15,076 nt of DNA, taken from NCBI GenBank assembly GCA_947177935.1, contig CAMWWG010000001.1:1-15076 (forward strand), given 5' to 3'. The stretch's first letter is position 1. Every line of letters begins with the position of its first letter. The notes under the pieces are model-generated. The model had not been told where the DNA came from. It made no database searches and worked only from the letters and a program-made list of their open reading frames with translations. This document shows, in pieces, positions 6,638 to 14,579 of this stretch. This DNA comes from an uncultured Ruminococcus sp. (GTDB taxonomy: Bacteria > Bacillota > Clostridia > Oscillospirales > Ruminococcaceae). The position numbers were made by a program, and so were the translations under genes.

Positions 6638-7275
6638 GCAATTTCAGCCCCCACTGCCTGGAGTGTCAGCTTCTTGGTATCGGCAACTTCTTCCTGTCCG
6701 ATGACAGTTTCCAATTTGCCTTGTTTTTCGTAATAAGCCTTGATCGGCTCTGTTTCTTTATGATATGTTTCCAGACGTGAAATGACCGTTTCCGGCTGGT
6801 CATCCTTACGGATCACCGTCTTTGCACCGCACTTGTCGCACACGCCGTCCGTCTGAGAGGGCTTGTACTGTACATGATAGGATGCACCGCATCCCTCGCA
6901 GACTCTTCTGCCGGAAACTCTCTCTTTGATGGTCTCATCCGGTACAAAGATTTCAACAACTTTGTCAATCCGGACACCCATTTCATCGAGTGCCTCTGCC
7001 TGCGGAACCGTTCTGGGGAATCCGTCCAGGATAAACCCGTTCTGTGCATCATCCTGCGCAATTCTGTCTTTCAGGATGTTCACAACAATATCATCAGAAA
7101 CCAGACCGCCGGCCTCCATGACTGCCTTTGCTTTCAGACCGTATTCCGTGCCGTTCTTCACAGCCTCCCGGAGCATGTTGCCCGTGGAAATCTGCGGAAT
7201 GTGCAGCGCCTCAGAAATTGCCTCAGCCTGTGTGCCCTTGCCTGCACCAGGCGCACCGAGTAAAATCAGATTCAT
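6634..7275 (-). CDS. adk: Adenylate kinase, zinc-lid form
   Basis: Catalyses ATP + AMP = 2 ADP, balancing adenine nucleotides. The 213-residue long-form enzyme has the P-loop Gly-Ala-Pro-Gly-Ala-Gly-Lys-Gly-Thr at 7-15 and the AMP-binding Asp-Gly-Phe-Pro-Arg-Thr at 84-89. The lid domain (about 122-160) carries Cys126, Cys129, Cys146 and Cys149, the structural zinc site typical of Gram-positive adenylate kinases. The ATG has AGGAGGG upstream at 12 bases. It follows secY by 20 bases and overlaps map by four. Confidence 0.98.
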   Translation of the reverse strand: MNLILLGAPGAGKGTQAEAISEALHIPQISTGNMLREAVKNGTEYGLKAKAVMEAGGLVSDDIVVNILKDRIAQDDAQNGFILDGFPRTVPQAEALDEMGVRIDKVVEIFVPDETIKERVSGRRVCEGCGASYHVQYKPSQTDGVCDKCGAKTVIRKDDQPETVISRLETYHKETEPIKAYYEKQGKLETVIGQEEVADTKKLTLQAVGAEIA

Positions 7276-7295
7276 CGTAAAATCGCCCTCCTTAC

Positions 7296-8627
7296 TTAAC
7301 CAAGAAATCCTTTGTGATGACGCATCATCAGCTGAGATTCCAGTGTTCTTGCTGTTTCCAGTGCCACACTCACGACAATCAAAATTGACGTACCGCCCAT
7401 AGAGAGCGACTGCAGACTGGGATCAAACCAGCCGAGCGCAATCGGAAGAATTGCAATCACGCCTAAGAAAACAGCGCCTACGAGTGTGATCTTGGATAAT
7501 ACTCTGTGAATATAATCCGCTGTCGGCTTGCCCGGACGGATGCCCGGAATACCGCCGTTGCTCTGGCGGAGATTATTCGCAATGGTCACCGGATCGTACT
7601 GCATTGCAACATAGAAATAATTAAATGCCACGATCAGGATTAAATACAGAACTGCATAACCCCAGCTCGTTGTCCGGAAGAAATTAACAAAATGAAAATA
7701 GAATTTATCCCAGAAACCTGTGGTTTCCTCAATATAATCTACTGGTTTGACAAACATGCTGATGGTCGCCGGCAAAGACATGAAAGACATGGCGAAAATA
7801 ATCGGCATCACGCCGCTCATGCAGACTTTAATCGGAATATGTGTGTTCTGACCACCGTACTGCTTTCTGCCTACGACACGTTTTGCGTACTGAATCGGAA
7901 TTCTGCGTTCTGCCTCGTTCATGAAGACAATAAATGCAATCATGAAGACAAACATTACTAAAATTACAAGATCCACAAAGAAATACTTCGCCTTGTCCAT
8001 CATGAACAGACTCCAGAGCGTTCCGACATCTGTGGGAAATCTTGCAACGATACCGGCAAACAACAAAATCGAAATGCCGTTGCCGATTCCTTTTTCATTA
8101 ATTCTGTTGCCCATCCAGACAACAAAGCTTGCGCCTGCGGTAAAACACGCAATAATGACAATTGCGGCAAACCACCCGTATGCGCCGGAAGTATAATTCA
8201 CAGCGTTTGCACTGTTGCGGAGCGTCAGATAATAAGCAATGGACATGACCAAAGCAAGCACGAGCGCAACATAGCCCGTGATCTTGTTAAGCGTCTTTCG
8301 TCCCTCTTCGCCTTCCTCCTGCAATCGTTCCAGGGGTGGAAGTGCATAGGTCAATAACTGGATAATAATTGACGCATTGATATATGGTGTAATCGAGAGT
8401 GAAAATACCGTTGCTTTGGACAACTGTCCGCCGGTCAGAATATTCAGATACTCCAGAAAATTACCATCTGTTGCATTTGTTTCCATCCAGCTCTGTACTG
8501 CAGACAGAGACAGAAACGGCACTGTGATTGCACCGCCGATTCTGAAAATAATAATCATAATCAGCGTATAAATAAATTTCTTACGGATTTCCGGCTCGCT
8601 CCACGCATTTTTCAGTGTCTGAAACAA
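7296..8627 (-). CDS. secY: Protein translocase subunit SecY, TTG start
   Basis: SecY forms the protein-conducting channel of the SecYEG translocon in the cytoplasmic membrane. The 443-residue product has about ten membrane helices. Landmarks are the plug/TM2 region with Thr-Pro-Tyr-Ile-Asn-Ala-Ser-Ile-Ile at 80-88, Gly-Ile-Gly-Asn-Gly-Ile-Ser at 180-186, and the cytoplasmic loop Ala-Glu-Arg-Arg-Ile-Pro at 239-244. Further landmarks are the Asn-Asn-Leu-Arg ... Ile-Pro-Gly-Ile-Arg-Pro-Gly loop at 351-366 and the TM10 Gly-Gly-Thr-Ser at 411-414. The start is TTG (8627-8625): GAGGTG lies 7 bases upstream, the first in-frame ATG is codon 24 inside TM1, and the TTG start gives the family N-terminus. 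The ribosome binding site overlaps the rplO stop. Confidence 0.98.
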   Translation of the reverse strand: MFQTLKNAWSEPEIRKKFIYTLIMIIIFRIGGAITVPFLSLSAVQSWMETNATDGNFLEYLNILTGGQLSKATVFSLSITPYINASIIIQLLTYALPPLERLQEEGEEGRKTLNKITGYVALVLALVMSIAYYLTLRNSANAVNYTSGAYGWFAAIVIIACFTAGASFVVWMGNRINEKGIGNGISILLFAGIVARFPTDVGTLWSLFMMDKAKYFFVDLVILVMFVFMIAFIVFMNEAERRIPIQYAKRVVGRKQYGGQNTHIPIKVCMSGVMPIIFAMSFMSLPATISMFVKPVDYIEETTGFWDKFYFHFVNFFRTTSWGYAVLYLILIVAFNYFYVAMQYDPVTIANNLRQSNGGIPGIRPGKPTADYIHRVLSKITLVGAVFLGVIAILPIALGWFDPSLQSLSMGGTSILIVVSVALETARTLESQLMMRHHKGFLG

Positions 8628-8638
8628 TTCAGTTCACC

Positions 8639-9082
8639 TCAGCTTTCCTGTTCTGCTGTTCCGCCTGCCTTTTCAATTTTCTCCTGTGCGCTTTTTGTGA
8701 ATTTTGCTGCTTTTACAGTCAATTTCACATTCAGTTCTCCATCGCCCAGAATCTTCACACCGTCGTACAATTTCTTGATCAGACCGCTAGCACAGAGCAG
8801 TTCTGCATCCACAACAGTGCCCTCGGTAAATTTGTTCAGATCGCCGACATTCACAATTGCATAATTCTTTGCAAAAATATTATTGAAACCTCTCTTCGGG
8901 ATTCTTCTTGCAAGCGGCATCTGTCCGCCTTCAAAACCAATTCTGACACCGCCGCCGGAACGAGCATTCTGTCCCTTGTGACCCTTGCCAGCCGTTTTGC
9001 CGTTGCCTGAGCCGTGACCTCTGCCCACACGCTTGACGGGCCTGTTGGAATCCTTAGCAGGTACCAATTCATGAATCTGCAT
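8639..9082 (-). CDS. rplO: 50S ribosomal protein L15
   Basis: L15 threads through 23S rRNA and is a late-assembly large-subunit protein. The 147-residue product has the typical Gly-rich N-terminal arm with Gly-Arg-Gly-His-Gly-Ser-Gly at 20-26 and Gly-Lys-Gly-His-Lys-Gly-Gln at 33-39. Phe-Glu-Gly-Gly-Gln-Met-Pro follows near 50-56, and a globular C-terminal domain completes the protein. It lies 17 bases after rpmD; its stop codon is within the secY ribosome binding site. Confidence 0.98.
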   Translation of the reverse strand: MQIHELVPAKDSNRPVKRVGRGHGSGNGKTAGKGHKGQNARSGGGVRIGFEGGQMPLARRIPKRGFNNIFAKNYAIVNVGDLNKFTEGTVVDAELLCASGLIKKLYDGVKILGDGELNVKLTVKAAKFTKSAQEKIEKAGGTAEQES

Positions 9083-9099
9083 GATATATGCCCCCTTCC

Positions 9100-9273
9100 T
9101 TATGCTTCTTCTACTTTAATCAGATGCGTGATCTTGTGAACTTTGCCTGCTGTGCAGGGATTGTCCGGCTGTGTTGTCACATCGCCGATTTTTTTCAATC
9201 CCAGTGCATGAGCAGTTGCAATCTGGTCTTTCTTACAGCCGATGAGGCTTTTTACGAGTGTAATTTTCTTCAT
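9100..9273 (-). CDS. rpmD: 50S ribosomal protein L30
   Basis: L30 is a small large-subunit protein absent from some bacteria. I choose the ATG at 9273, giving 57 residues beginning Met-Lys-Lys-Ile-Thr-Leu-Val-Lys-Ser, because GAGGAGG lies about 9 bases upstream and L30 usually starts this way. An in-frame TTG at 9294 would add seven residues but would place the ribosome binding site inside the gene. The family motif Ile-Gly ... Lys-Lys-Asp-Gln ... Thr-Ala-His-Ala-Leu-Gly-Leu is at about 11-26. It lies 13 bases after rpsE. Confidence 0.97.
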   Translation of the reverse strand: MKKITLVKSLIGCKKDQIATAHALGLKKIGDVTTQPDNPCTAGKVHKITHLIKVEEA

Positions 9274-9286
9274 CTTGCAAGCCTCC

Positions 9287-9787
9287 TCAACCAAGAATTT
9301 CTTTCACTGTCTTGCCACGCTTTGCAGCTACTTCTTCTGCTGTCGTGCAGCCTGTCAGTCCTGCAATCGTTGCTCTGACAACATTGCACGGATTGTTGGA
9401 ACGCAGAGACTTCGTTCTGATGTCCTTGATGCCTGCTACTTCAATCACGGCACGGACAGGACCGCCTGCGATCACACCAGTACCAGGTGCTGCGGGACGC
9501 ATCAGCACTTCGCCTGCTCCGAATTTGCCGACAATCTCATGCGGGATTGTTGTGCCTTTCAGCGGAACTTTTACCAGATTCTTCTTTGCATCTTCAATGC
9601 CCTTACGGATCGCATCCGGTACTTCGCTCGATTTGCCCATGCCGAATCCTACTGTGCCATTGCCGTCGCCGACAACCACCAGAGCAGAAAACTTCATGAT
9701 ACGTCCGCCCTTTACGGTCTTGGATACTCTATTGATATGAACAACTTTTTCAAGAAATTCCGTATCCCTTGCCTCGAAATTAGCCAA
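9287..9787 (-). CDS. rpsE: 30S ribosomal protein S5, TTG start
   Basis: S5 lies near the decoding region and affects fidelity and mRNA unwinding. The 166-residue product has the S5 N-terminal double-stranded-RNA-binding-like domain with Glu-Lys-Val-Val-His-Ile-Asn-Arg-Val at 13-21 and the loop Val-Lys-Gly-Gly-Arg at 25-29. Gly-Lys-Phe-Gly-Ala-Gly-Glu-Val and Arg-Pro-Ala-Ala-Pro-Gly-Thr-Gly follow in the middle. The start is TTG (9787-9785) followed by GCT, with GAGGAGGG 7 bases upstream and no alternative in-frame ATG near the family start. Confidence 0.98.
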   Translation of the reverse strand: MANFEARDTEFLEKVVHINRVSKTVKGGRIMKFSALVVVGDGNGTVGFGMGKSSEVPDAIRKGIEDAKKNLVKVPLKGTTIPHEIVGKFGAGEVLMRPAAPGTGVIAGGPVRAVIEVAGIKDIRTKSLRSNNPCNVVRATIAGLTGCTTAEEVAAKRGKTVKEILG

Positions 9788-9813
9788 TCGTGTTCCCTCC
9801 TCGAAATATAAAA

Positions 9814-10173
9814 TCAGAAATTCAGTCCGTTCTCACGGGCTGCCTCAGCCAGTGCCTGGACTCTGCCATGATACAGATAACCGCCTCTGTCAAATACAAC
9901 ATCCTGGATGCCCTTGTCTGCTGCGGCTTTTGCCACCAGTTCGCCGACCTTCTTCGCACCCTCGATATTGCCGCCGTTGGCATCAAAATCCTTCACCAGA
10001 CTCGATGCACTTGCCAGCGTTACGCCGTTGACATCGTCAATGATCTGTGCATAGATATGCTTTGCACTGCGGAACACACACAGACGTGGAACTTCAGGAG
10101 TTCCGGAAATTTTCGTGCGCACTCTGGCATGTCTCTTCTGACGTGCCTTGCTGCTGTCAAATTTTTTAATCAT
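9814..10173 (-). CDS. rplR: 50S ribosomal protein L18
   Basis: L18 binds 5S rRNA with L5 in the central protuberance. The 119-residue product has the basic N-terminal tail (Arg-Gln-Lys-Arg-His-Ala-Arg-Val-Arg at 11-19), Pro-Arg-Leu-Cys-Val-Phe-Arg-Ser at 29-36, and the C-terminal [16 protein letters not shown]. It lies 22 bases after rplF and 26 before rpsE. Confidence 0.98.
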   Translation of the reverse strand: MIKKFDSSKARQKRHARVRTKISGTPEVPRLCVFRSAKHIYAQIIDDVNGVTLASASSLVKDFDANGGNIEGAKKVGELVAKAAADKGIQDVVFDRGGYLYHGRVQALAEAARENGLNF

Positions 10174-10195
10174 TTCAGCCGTACTCCTTTCTTAA

Positions 10196-10741
10196 TTACT
10201 TCTTGCCCTTGCCGGCTTTACCTTCTTTGCGGATAATATGCTCACCCAGATAGTGAATACCCTTGCCCTTGTACGGCTCAGGCAGTCTCTTTTCACGGAT
10301 TTCTGCTGCAAACTGTCCGACTTTCTGCTTGTCAATGCCCTTGACAATAATCTGGTTCGGCTGCGGTACTTCAATTGAAATCTCATCCGTTTCCGGAACA
10401 ATCACCTGATGGGAAAAACCCAGGTTCATGACCAGATTCTTGCCCTGCTTTGCTGCACGATAGCCGACACCATCAATTTCCAGTGTCTTGCTGTAGCCGT
10501 TGACAACACCCTCAATCATATTATGAATCAGTGTTCTTGTCAGACCGTGCAGGCTTCTGTGTTTCTTATCATCCGACGGACGTGTGACAGTAATCACACC
10601 ATCCTGGAGCGCAATGCCCAGTTCTTTGGAGAACTGCTGACAAAGCTCGCCCTTCGGACCTTTTACTGTTACCTGATTATCAGCGATTTTCACATCCACA
10701 CCGGCAGGAACAGTAATCGGCATTCTGCCAATTCTTGACAT
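10196..10741 (-). CDS. rplF: 50S ribosomal protein L6
   Basis: L6 lies near the sarcin-ricin loop and the factor-binding region. The 181-residue product is of standard length, begins Met-Ser-Arg-Ile-Gly and ends in the L6 signature Pro-Glu-Pro-Tyr-Lys-Gly-Lys-Gly-Ile followed by a Lys-rich tail. It lies 14 bases after rpsH with a GGAGGA ribosome binding site; the stop codon is in an AAGTAATTA context. Confidence 0.98.
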   Translation of the reverse strand: MSRIGRMPITVPAGVDVKIADNQVTVKGPKGELCQQFSKELGIALQDGVITVTRPSDDKKHRSLHGLTRTLIHNMIEGVVNGYSKTLEIDGVGYRAAKQGKNLVMNLGFSHQVIVPETDEISIEVPQPNQIIVKGIDKQKVGQFAAEIREKRLPEPYKGKGIHYLGEHIIRKEGKAGKGKK

Positions 10742-10755
10742 AATCTTCTTCCTCC

Positions 10756-11154
10756 TTACCAGATATATGCGAGCAGCTCACCGCCGACATGTAAAGCTCT
10801 TGCTTTCTTGTCAGTCATGATGCCCTTGGATGTGGAAACGATCGCAATGCCCAGTCCCTTGCGGACTTTCGGCATATCTTCACAGCCTGAATAAATACGC
10901 AGACCAGGTTTGGAAACTCTGCGCAGACCGGAGATCACCGGAGTTCTGTCCTCTGTATATTTCAGAGTCACTCTGATGATGCCCTGTTTGCCGTCATCTA
11001 CGATCTGAAAGCCCTTGATATACCCCTCATCTGCCAGAATCTGGGTGATGGCTTTCTTCACATTGGATGCAGGAATATCCACCGTGGCGTGCTTCGCAGT
11101 GCTTGCATTACGGATTCTCGTGAGCAAATCTGCGATAGTATCTGAAATCTGCAT
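10756..11154 (-). CDS. rpsH: 30S ribosomal protein S8
   Basis: S8 binds 16S rRNA helix 21 and in E. coli represses the spc operon at the rplE start. The 132-residue product has the N-terminal [12 protein letters not shown] at 5-16 and the S8 C-terminal segment Ser-Thr-Ser-Lys-Gly-Ile-Met-Thr-Asp, ending Gly-Gly-Glu-Leu-Leu-Ala-Tyr-Ile-Trp. It lies 20 bases after rpsN. I did not find a clear copy of the S8-binding helix near rplE by eye. Confidence 0.98.
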   Translation of the reverse strand: MQISDTIADLLTRIRNASTAKHATVDIPASNVKKAITQILADEGYIKGFQIVDDGKQGIIRVTLKYTEDRTPVISGLRRVSKPGLRIYSGCEDMPKVRKGLGIAIVSTSKGIMTDKKARALHVGGELLAYIW

Positions 11155-11174
11155 GCCTAAGACCTCCTTTTAAA

Positions 11175-11360
11175 TTACCAGCTTGCTTTCTTAACACCCG
11201 GAATCTGACCGTCATTTGCCAGTTCTCTGAAGCAGATACGGCAGATGCCGTATTTTCTCAGATACGCATGCGGTCTTCCGCAGATTTTGCATCTGGTGTA
11301 CGCTCTTGTGGAGTACTTGGGTGTCTTCTGCTGCTTGTTGATCATTGCTTTTTTTGCCAT
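11175..11360 (-). CDS. rpsN: 30S ribosomal protein S14, type Z (zinc-binding)
   Basis: The short 61-residue zinc form of S14, in the 30S head. Cys24, Cys27, Cys40 and Cys43 form two Cys-X2-Cys knuckles in the usual spacing, and the protein ends Gly-Val-Lys-Lys-Ala-Ser-Trp. The short form is typical of Firmicutes. It lies 15 bases after rplE, with a GGAGGG ribosome binding site in the gap. Many relatives keep a second, zinc-free S14 gene elsewhere for zinc shortage; none is in this window. Confidence 0.98.
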   Translation of the reverse strand: MAKKAMINKQQKTPKYSTRAYTRCKICGRPHAYLRKYGICRICFRELANDGQIPGVKKASW

Positions 11361-11375
11361 GTTCGTGTCCCTCCC

Positions 11376-11915
11376 TTAGTCAGCAAACGGAGCGCCGAGC
11401 AGCTTGAGCAGCTCTTTTGCCTCTTCGTCTGTCTGAGCGGTTGTGATGAAATTGATATCCATACCACGTACTTTGTCAATTTTATCATACTCGATTTCAG
11501 GGAAAATCAACTGTTCCTTGATACCCGTGGAATAATTGCCACGACCATCGAAAGAATTGCCGTTGATGCCTCTGAAGTCACGGACACGGGGGAATGCCAC
11601 GTTGAATAATTTATCCACGAAATCATACATTCTTTCGCCTCTCAGTGTGACTTTCACACCAATCGGCATACCCTCACGCAGTTTGAAATTTGCGACAGAT
11701 TTCTTTGCACGGCAGACAACCGGCTTCTGTCCTGTAATCTTCGCAAGATCATTCATGATCGCATCAATGACCTTGGAATTTTCTTTTGCCTCACCAGCGC
11801 CAACGTTGATGACAACTTTATCCAGCTTCGGGATCTGCATGGAGCTCTTGTAGCTGAATTTCTGCATCAATGCAGGAGCAACGGTGCTGACATACTGTTC
11901 TTTTAATCTTGCCAT
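11376..11915 (-). CDS. rplE: 50S ribosomal protein L5
   Basis: L5 binds 5S rRNA and the P-site tRNA elbow in the central protuberance. The 179-residue product has [11 protein letters not shown] at 29-39, the signature Leu-Arg-Glu-Gly-Met-Pro-Ile-Gly near 78-85, and the C-terminal [10 protein letters not shown]. It is 15 bases after rplX and 15 bases before rpsN, in spc-operon order. Confidence 0.98.
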   Translation of the reverse strand: MARLKEQYVSTVAPALMQKFSYKSSMQIPKLDKVVINVGAGEAKENSKVIDAIMNDLAKITGQKPVVCRAKKSVANFKLREGMPIGVKVTLRGERMYDFVDKLFNVAFPRVRDFRGINGNSFDGRGNYSTGIKEQLIFPEIEYDKIDKVRGMDINFITTAQTDEEAKELLKLLGAPFAD

Positions 11916-11930
11916 TTCGTCGTTTCTCCT

Positions 11931-12314
11931 TTACTCGAAAGACTTGCCGCACTTTTTGCAGACACGGAGCTTGATTTTCTTCGTCTTGCCGTTGTCCAGA
12001 GTCTTCTCTTCAAACGTATGACCAACTCTGGTAGGCTTGCCGCACTTGGGGCAGACGAGCTGCACCTTGCAGGCATAAATCGGCGCTTCTGCTCTGACGA
12101 TGTTGCCGGACTGACCCATTGCAGTGGGCTTGAGGTGTTTTGTGACCATGTTGACGCCCTCAACAATGACTTTGCCCTCTTTGGGGCTGACCTCGACAAC
12201 TTTCGCAGTGAGTCTGCCGTTTTCTTTCTTATCCGGATTTTTATACTTGTACTCGTCTGCACCGGTGCGCAGAATGACAGTATCGCCTGTTTTGACGTGA
12301 AGCTTTGCGCTCAT
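11931..12314 (-). CDS. rplX: 50S ribosomal protein L24, zinc-ribbon form with N-terminal loop insertion
   Basis: L24 is an early-binding 50S assembly initiator near the tunnel exit. The 127-residue product is about 20-25 residues longer than typical. Residues 46-64 match the family core ending Val-Ile-Val-Glu-Gly-Val-Asn-Met-Val. The usual KOW loop (Gly-Lys-Asp-Lys-Gly-Lys-x-Gly) is replaced by a longer Lys/Asn/Asp-rich segment at about 18-36. The C-terminal half carries Cys-Pro-Lys-Cys (88-91) and Cys-Lys-Lys-Cys (119-122), a likely zinc ribbon like that known in other C+ L24 proteins. It lies 13 bases after rplN. The start at 12314 has GGGAGG upstream. Confidence 0.97.
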   Translation of the reverse strand: MSAKLHVKTGDTVILRTGADEYKYKNPDKKENGRLTAKVVEVSPKEGKVIVEGVNMVTKHLKPTAMGQSGNIVRAEAPIYACKVQLVCPKCGKPTRVGHTFEEKTLDNGKTKKIKLRVCKKCGKSFE

Positions 12315-12327
12315 TCTGAGACCTCCC

Positions 12328-12696
12328 TTACAGTACTTCCGGAGCGAGAGATAAAATCTTCATGTAATCCTTTTCACGAAGTTCTCTGGCAACCGGCCCG
12401 AAGATACGAGTACCTTTCGGATTTTTGTCTTCTTTGATAATTACGGCAGCATTCTCATCAAACCGAATGTAAGTGCCGTCTTCTCTTCTGAGACCCTTTG
12501 CACTGCGGACGATGACAGCCTTGACAACGTCACCTTTCTTAACCACACCGCCGGGTGTTGCTTTTTTAACGGATGCAACAACGACATCGCCGATATTGGC
12601 ATATCTTCTGCGAGTGCCGCCTAATACTCTGATGCACATCAGCTCTTTTGCACCTGTGTTGTCTGCAACCTTCAGATAAGTCTGCATCTGAATCAT
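12328..12696 (-). CDS. rplN: 50S ribosomal protein L14
   Basis: L14 forms intersubunit bridges and is the first gene of the classic spc operon. The 122-residue product has Leu-Lys-Val-Ala-Asp-Asn-Thr-Gly-Ala at 8-16, [10 protein letters not shown] at 46-55, and the C-terminal [11 protein letters not shown]. The ATG at 12696 is chosen because family members begin Met-Ile-Gln; an internal Met4 is less likely. The ribosome binding site is weak (GGAAAG, 12707-12702) and lies partly in the 3' arm of a short inverted repeat. A 109-base AT-rich gap with promoter-like boxes lies upstream. Confidence 0.98.
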   Translation of the reverse strand: MIQMQTYLKVADNTGAKELMCIRVLGGTRRRYANIGDVVVASVKKATPGGVVKKGDVVKAVIVRSAKGLRREDGTYIRFDENAAVIIKEDKNPKGTRIFGPVARELREKDYMKILSLAPEVL

Positions 12697-12805
12697 GGGA
12701 TGCTTTCCGCTGCGGAATAAATTATAATGATAATTTATAACAGGAAATAAATTTTAAACTTCAAATCCTGTGCAGCTTTCTCCTTTCCTCAAAAATTAAT
12801 AGTAA
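12697..12805 (-). promoter_or_regulatory. AT-rich rpsQ-rplN gap: candidate internal promoter and leader
   Basis: The longest gap inside the ribosomal protein block. On the minus strand it holds a perfect -10 TATAAT (12721-12726) but with no good -35 at 16-18 bases. A second pair is TTGAAG (12759-12764) and TATAAA (12734-12739), with a 19-base spacer. Two inverted repeats are present: ACAGGA/TCCTGT (12740-12745 and 12766-12771, 20-base loop) and TTCCGCAGCGGAA (12705-12717). It lies at the S10/spc boundary, where many bacteria have a promoter. An AGGAAAGGAG purine run near 12780-12790 has no good gene after it. Confidence 0.4.
12705..12717 (-). repeat. Inverted repeat overlapping the rplN ribosome binding site
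   Basis: TTCCGCAGCGGAA is a perfect inverted repeat (6-base arms, one-base centre; a realistic RNA hairpin has 5 pairs and a 3-base loop). The 3' arm contains GGAA of the only ribosome-binding-like sequence before the rplN ATG, eight bases downstream. Folding would hide the site. Possible translational control of rplN; no experimental support. Confidence 0.4.
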
Positions 12806-13063
12806 TTACTTCGCTTTTTCAATGATGTTCACAACACGCCATCTCTTGTCTTTGGAGAGCGGACGTGTTTCCATCACAGATACACGGTCGCCGACACGGC
12901 ACTGGTTGTTCTCGTCATGTGCTTTCAGGCGAACAGTACGCTTGATAATCTTCTTGTACAGCGGATGCTTTACGTTATCGACGATTGCAACAACGACTGT
13001 CTTGTCCATCTTGTCGCTGACAACCATTCCGGTTCTCGTCTTTCTCAGATTTCTTTCAGCCAA
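12806..13063 (-). CDS. rpsQ: 30S ribosomal protein S17, TTG start
   Basis: S17 is a primary 16S rRNA-binding OB-fold protein of the 30S body. The 85-residue product has [16 protein letters not shown] at 7-22 and [14 protein letters not shown] near 58-71. The start is TTG (13063-13061) followed by GCT, with AGGAGG 9 bases upstream and the next Met only at codon 13. It lies 18 bases after rpmC. The stop codon has an AAGTAATTA context and is followed by the AT-rich gap. Confidence 0.98.
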   Translation of the reverse strand: MAERNLRKTRTGMVVSDKMDKTVVVAIVDNVKHPLYKKIIKRTVRLKAHDENNQCRVGDRVSVMETRPLSKDKRWRVVNIIEKAK

Positions 13064-13081
13064 AGCGTTCTTCCTCCTATC

Positions 13082-13285
13082 TTACTCAGCACTCTGTGCA
13101 AGTTCTGCCTGACGCAGACAGGTCTTGACACGTGCGATGTCTTTCTTGACAGCCTTCACTTTTGCTGTGTTGTCCAGCTGACTGATGGCAAGCTGGAAGC
13201 GGAGTGCAAAAAGCTCTTCTTTCAGGCTTACAAGCTTCTGATTCATTTCTTCGACAGTCATCTCTTTGATTTCTGCTGCTTTCAT
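13082..13285 (-). CDS. rpmC: 50S ribosomal protein L29
   Basis: L29 is a small helical hairpin protein at the tunnel exit, near the docking sites of nascent-chain factors. The 67-residue product is of normal length, with [17 protein letters not shown] at about 15-31 and Ile-Ala-Arg-Val-Lys-Thr near 50-55. It lies 17 bases after rplP, with GGGAGGG upstream. Confidence 0.98.
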   Translation of the reverse strand: MKAAEIKEMTVEEMNQKLVSLKEELFALRFQLAISQLDNTAKVKAVKKDIARVKTCLRQAELAQSAE

Positions 13286-13302
13286 TGCTGACTCCCTCCC
13301 TC

Positions 13303-13737
13303 TTATTCTGCTGCGGCTGTTGTTTCTTCAGATTCTTTGACAATAAACTTGCACTTGATCGGCAGTTTATGCATTGCAAGACGCATTGCTTCTCTTGCAG
13401 TCTCTTCCGGAACGCCCTTGATTTCAAACAGGACTCTGCCGGGCTTGACAACGGCTACCCAATATTCCGGGGAACCTTTACCAGAACCCATTCGTGTTTC
13501 AGCCGGCTTTTCCGTGATCGGCTTGTCAGGGAAAATCTTGATCCAGACCTGTCCGCCTCTCTTGATATATCTTGTCATAGCGATACGGGCAGACTCAATC
13601 TGATTGGATGTAATCCAAGCAGGTTCCAACGCCTGCAAGCCGAAATCGCCATAGCTTACCTTGTTGCCTCTGTAGGCTTTACCTGTCAGACGTCCTCTGT
13701 GAACTCTGCGGTATTTTACTCTCTTCGGAAGAAGCAT
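13303..13737 (-). CDS. rplP: 50S ribosomal protein L16
   Basis: L16 positions the A-site tRNA and is needed for late 50S assembly. The 144-residue product begins [10 protein letters not shown] and has Arg-Met-Gly-Ser-Gly-Lys-Gly at 82-88 and the [10 protein letters not shown] segment near 118-127. It starts two bases after the rpsC stop, and its AGGAGG ribosome binding site lies inside the end of rpsC, so the S3 tail region also carries its initiation signal. Confidence 0.98.
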   Translation of the reverse strand: MLLPKRVKYRRVHRGRLTGKAYRGNKVSYGDFGLQALEPAWITSNQIESARIAMTRYIKRGGQVWIKIFPDKPITEKPAETRMGSGKGSPEYWVAVVKPGRVLFEIKGVPEETAREAMRLAMHKLPIKCKFIVKESEETTAAAE

Positions 13738-13739
13738 AA

Positions 13740-14555
13740 TTACTTGTTGCCTCCTTCTCTTCTTGTATTGCTGCCGCCACGGTAATTGTTATTGCCGCCA
13801 CGTCTGTTCTCGCCACGGAAATTGCCACGGCGGTCATCACGTCTTCTGTTGTCACGATTGTCTCTGTTATCTCTGCGTCTTCTCTCGGTTCTCTCTCTTG
13901 CAGCCATTGCTTTGGCAGCATCGCCCTTGAGAACTTCGCCTTTATAAATCCAGACTTTCACGCCGAGCTTACCATAAGTTGTGTCAGCCTCAGCAAAACC
14001 GTAATCAATATCTGCACGGATTGTCTGCAGCGGAATTGTGCCCTCATGATAGCTCTCAGAACGTGCAATTTCTGCACCTGCCAGTCTGCCGGAAACCATG
14101 ACTTTAATGCCCTTTGCATTGAGTCTCATGGCTCTGCTGATGGACTGTTTCATCGCACGACGGAAAGACACACGGTCTTCCAGATCTTTTGCAATCTTTT
14201 CTGCAACCAACTGTGCATCAAGATCCGGCTGCTTAATTTCCATAATATTAATGGCAACCTGCTTGCCCATCATTTTTTCAAGCTTTGTCTTGAGCTTTTC
14301 AATTTCTGCACCGCCTCTGCCGATCACAAGACCCGGCTTTGCGCAGTGAATGTGAATTCTGACTTTGTCTTCTGCAAAGCGCTCGATTTCCACACGAGGC
14401 ACACCCATCGGCTTGAGTGCTTTCAGGATATAATTTCTGATATTATAATCTTCTACCAGCATATCGCCGAAATCAGCCTTTTTTGCGTACCAGCGGGAAT
14501 CCCAGTCTTTAATGACGCCGACACGCAGACCGTGCGGGTTCACTTTCTGTCCCAT
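13740..14555 (-). CDS. rpsC: 30S ribosomal protein S3 with Arg/Asn/Gly-rich C-terminal tail
   Basis: S3 lines the mRNA entry tunnel and contributes helicase activity. The core has the N-terminal [11 protein letters not shown], a type II KH domain with the Gly-Arg-Gly-Gly loop at 79-82, and the C-terminal S3 domain with [11 protein letters not shown] at 155-165, ending Gly-Val-Lys-Val-Trp-Ile-Tyr near 198-204. The protein is 271 residues, about 50 longer than compact bacterial S3. The extra part (about 217-271) is a low-complexity tail of Arg-Asp-Asn repeats followed by Arg-Gly-Gly and Asn-rich segments, strongly basic and probably disordered. The frame is uninterrupted and runs straight into rplP. 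Confidence 0.98.
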   Translation of the reverse strand: MGQKVNPHGLRVGVIKDWDSRWYAKKADFGDMLVEDYNIRNYILKALKPMGVPRVEIERFAEDKVRIHIHCAKPGLVIGRGGAEIEKLKTKLEKMMGKQVAINIMEIKQPDLDAQLVAEKIAKDLEDRVSFRRAMKQSISRAMRLNAKGIKVMVSGRLAGAEIARSESYHEGTIPLQTIRADIDYGFAEADTTYGKLGVKVWIYKGEVLKGDAAKAMAARERTERRRRDNRDNRDNRRRDDRRGNFRGENRRGGNNNYRGGSNTRREGGNK

Positions 14556-14579
14556 AGTAAATAGCCTCCTAGGATTAAA

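Noticed and set aside
9274..9294. TTG start extending rpmD by seven codons
   Set aside because: GAGGAGG would then be coding, the extension overlaps rpsE, and L30 families start at the Met-Lys-Lys that follows.
9242..9811. Plus-strand 189-codon frame opposite rpmD and rpsE
   Set aside because: Antisense to L30 and S5; composition typical of a reverse-complement shadow.
11903..12262. Second minus-strand frame inside rplX
   Set aside because: Another frame of the L24 gene; Lys/Ser/Arg-rich with no recognisable family.
12735..12764. Nine-codon TTG mini-frame in the rpsQ-rplN gap
   Set aside because: Purine-rich sites are too near (3 bases) or too far (about 16 bases) for initiation, and AT-rich sequence yields such frames by chance.
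13285..13785. Plus-strand 166-codon frame opposite rplP
   Set aside because: Antisense to L16 and the end of S3, no family resemblance, Cys/Phe-rich shadow composition.
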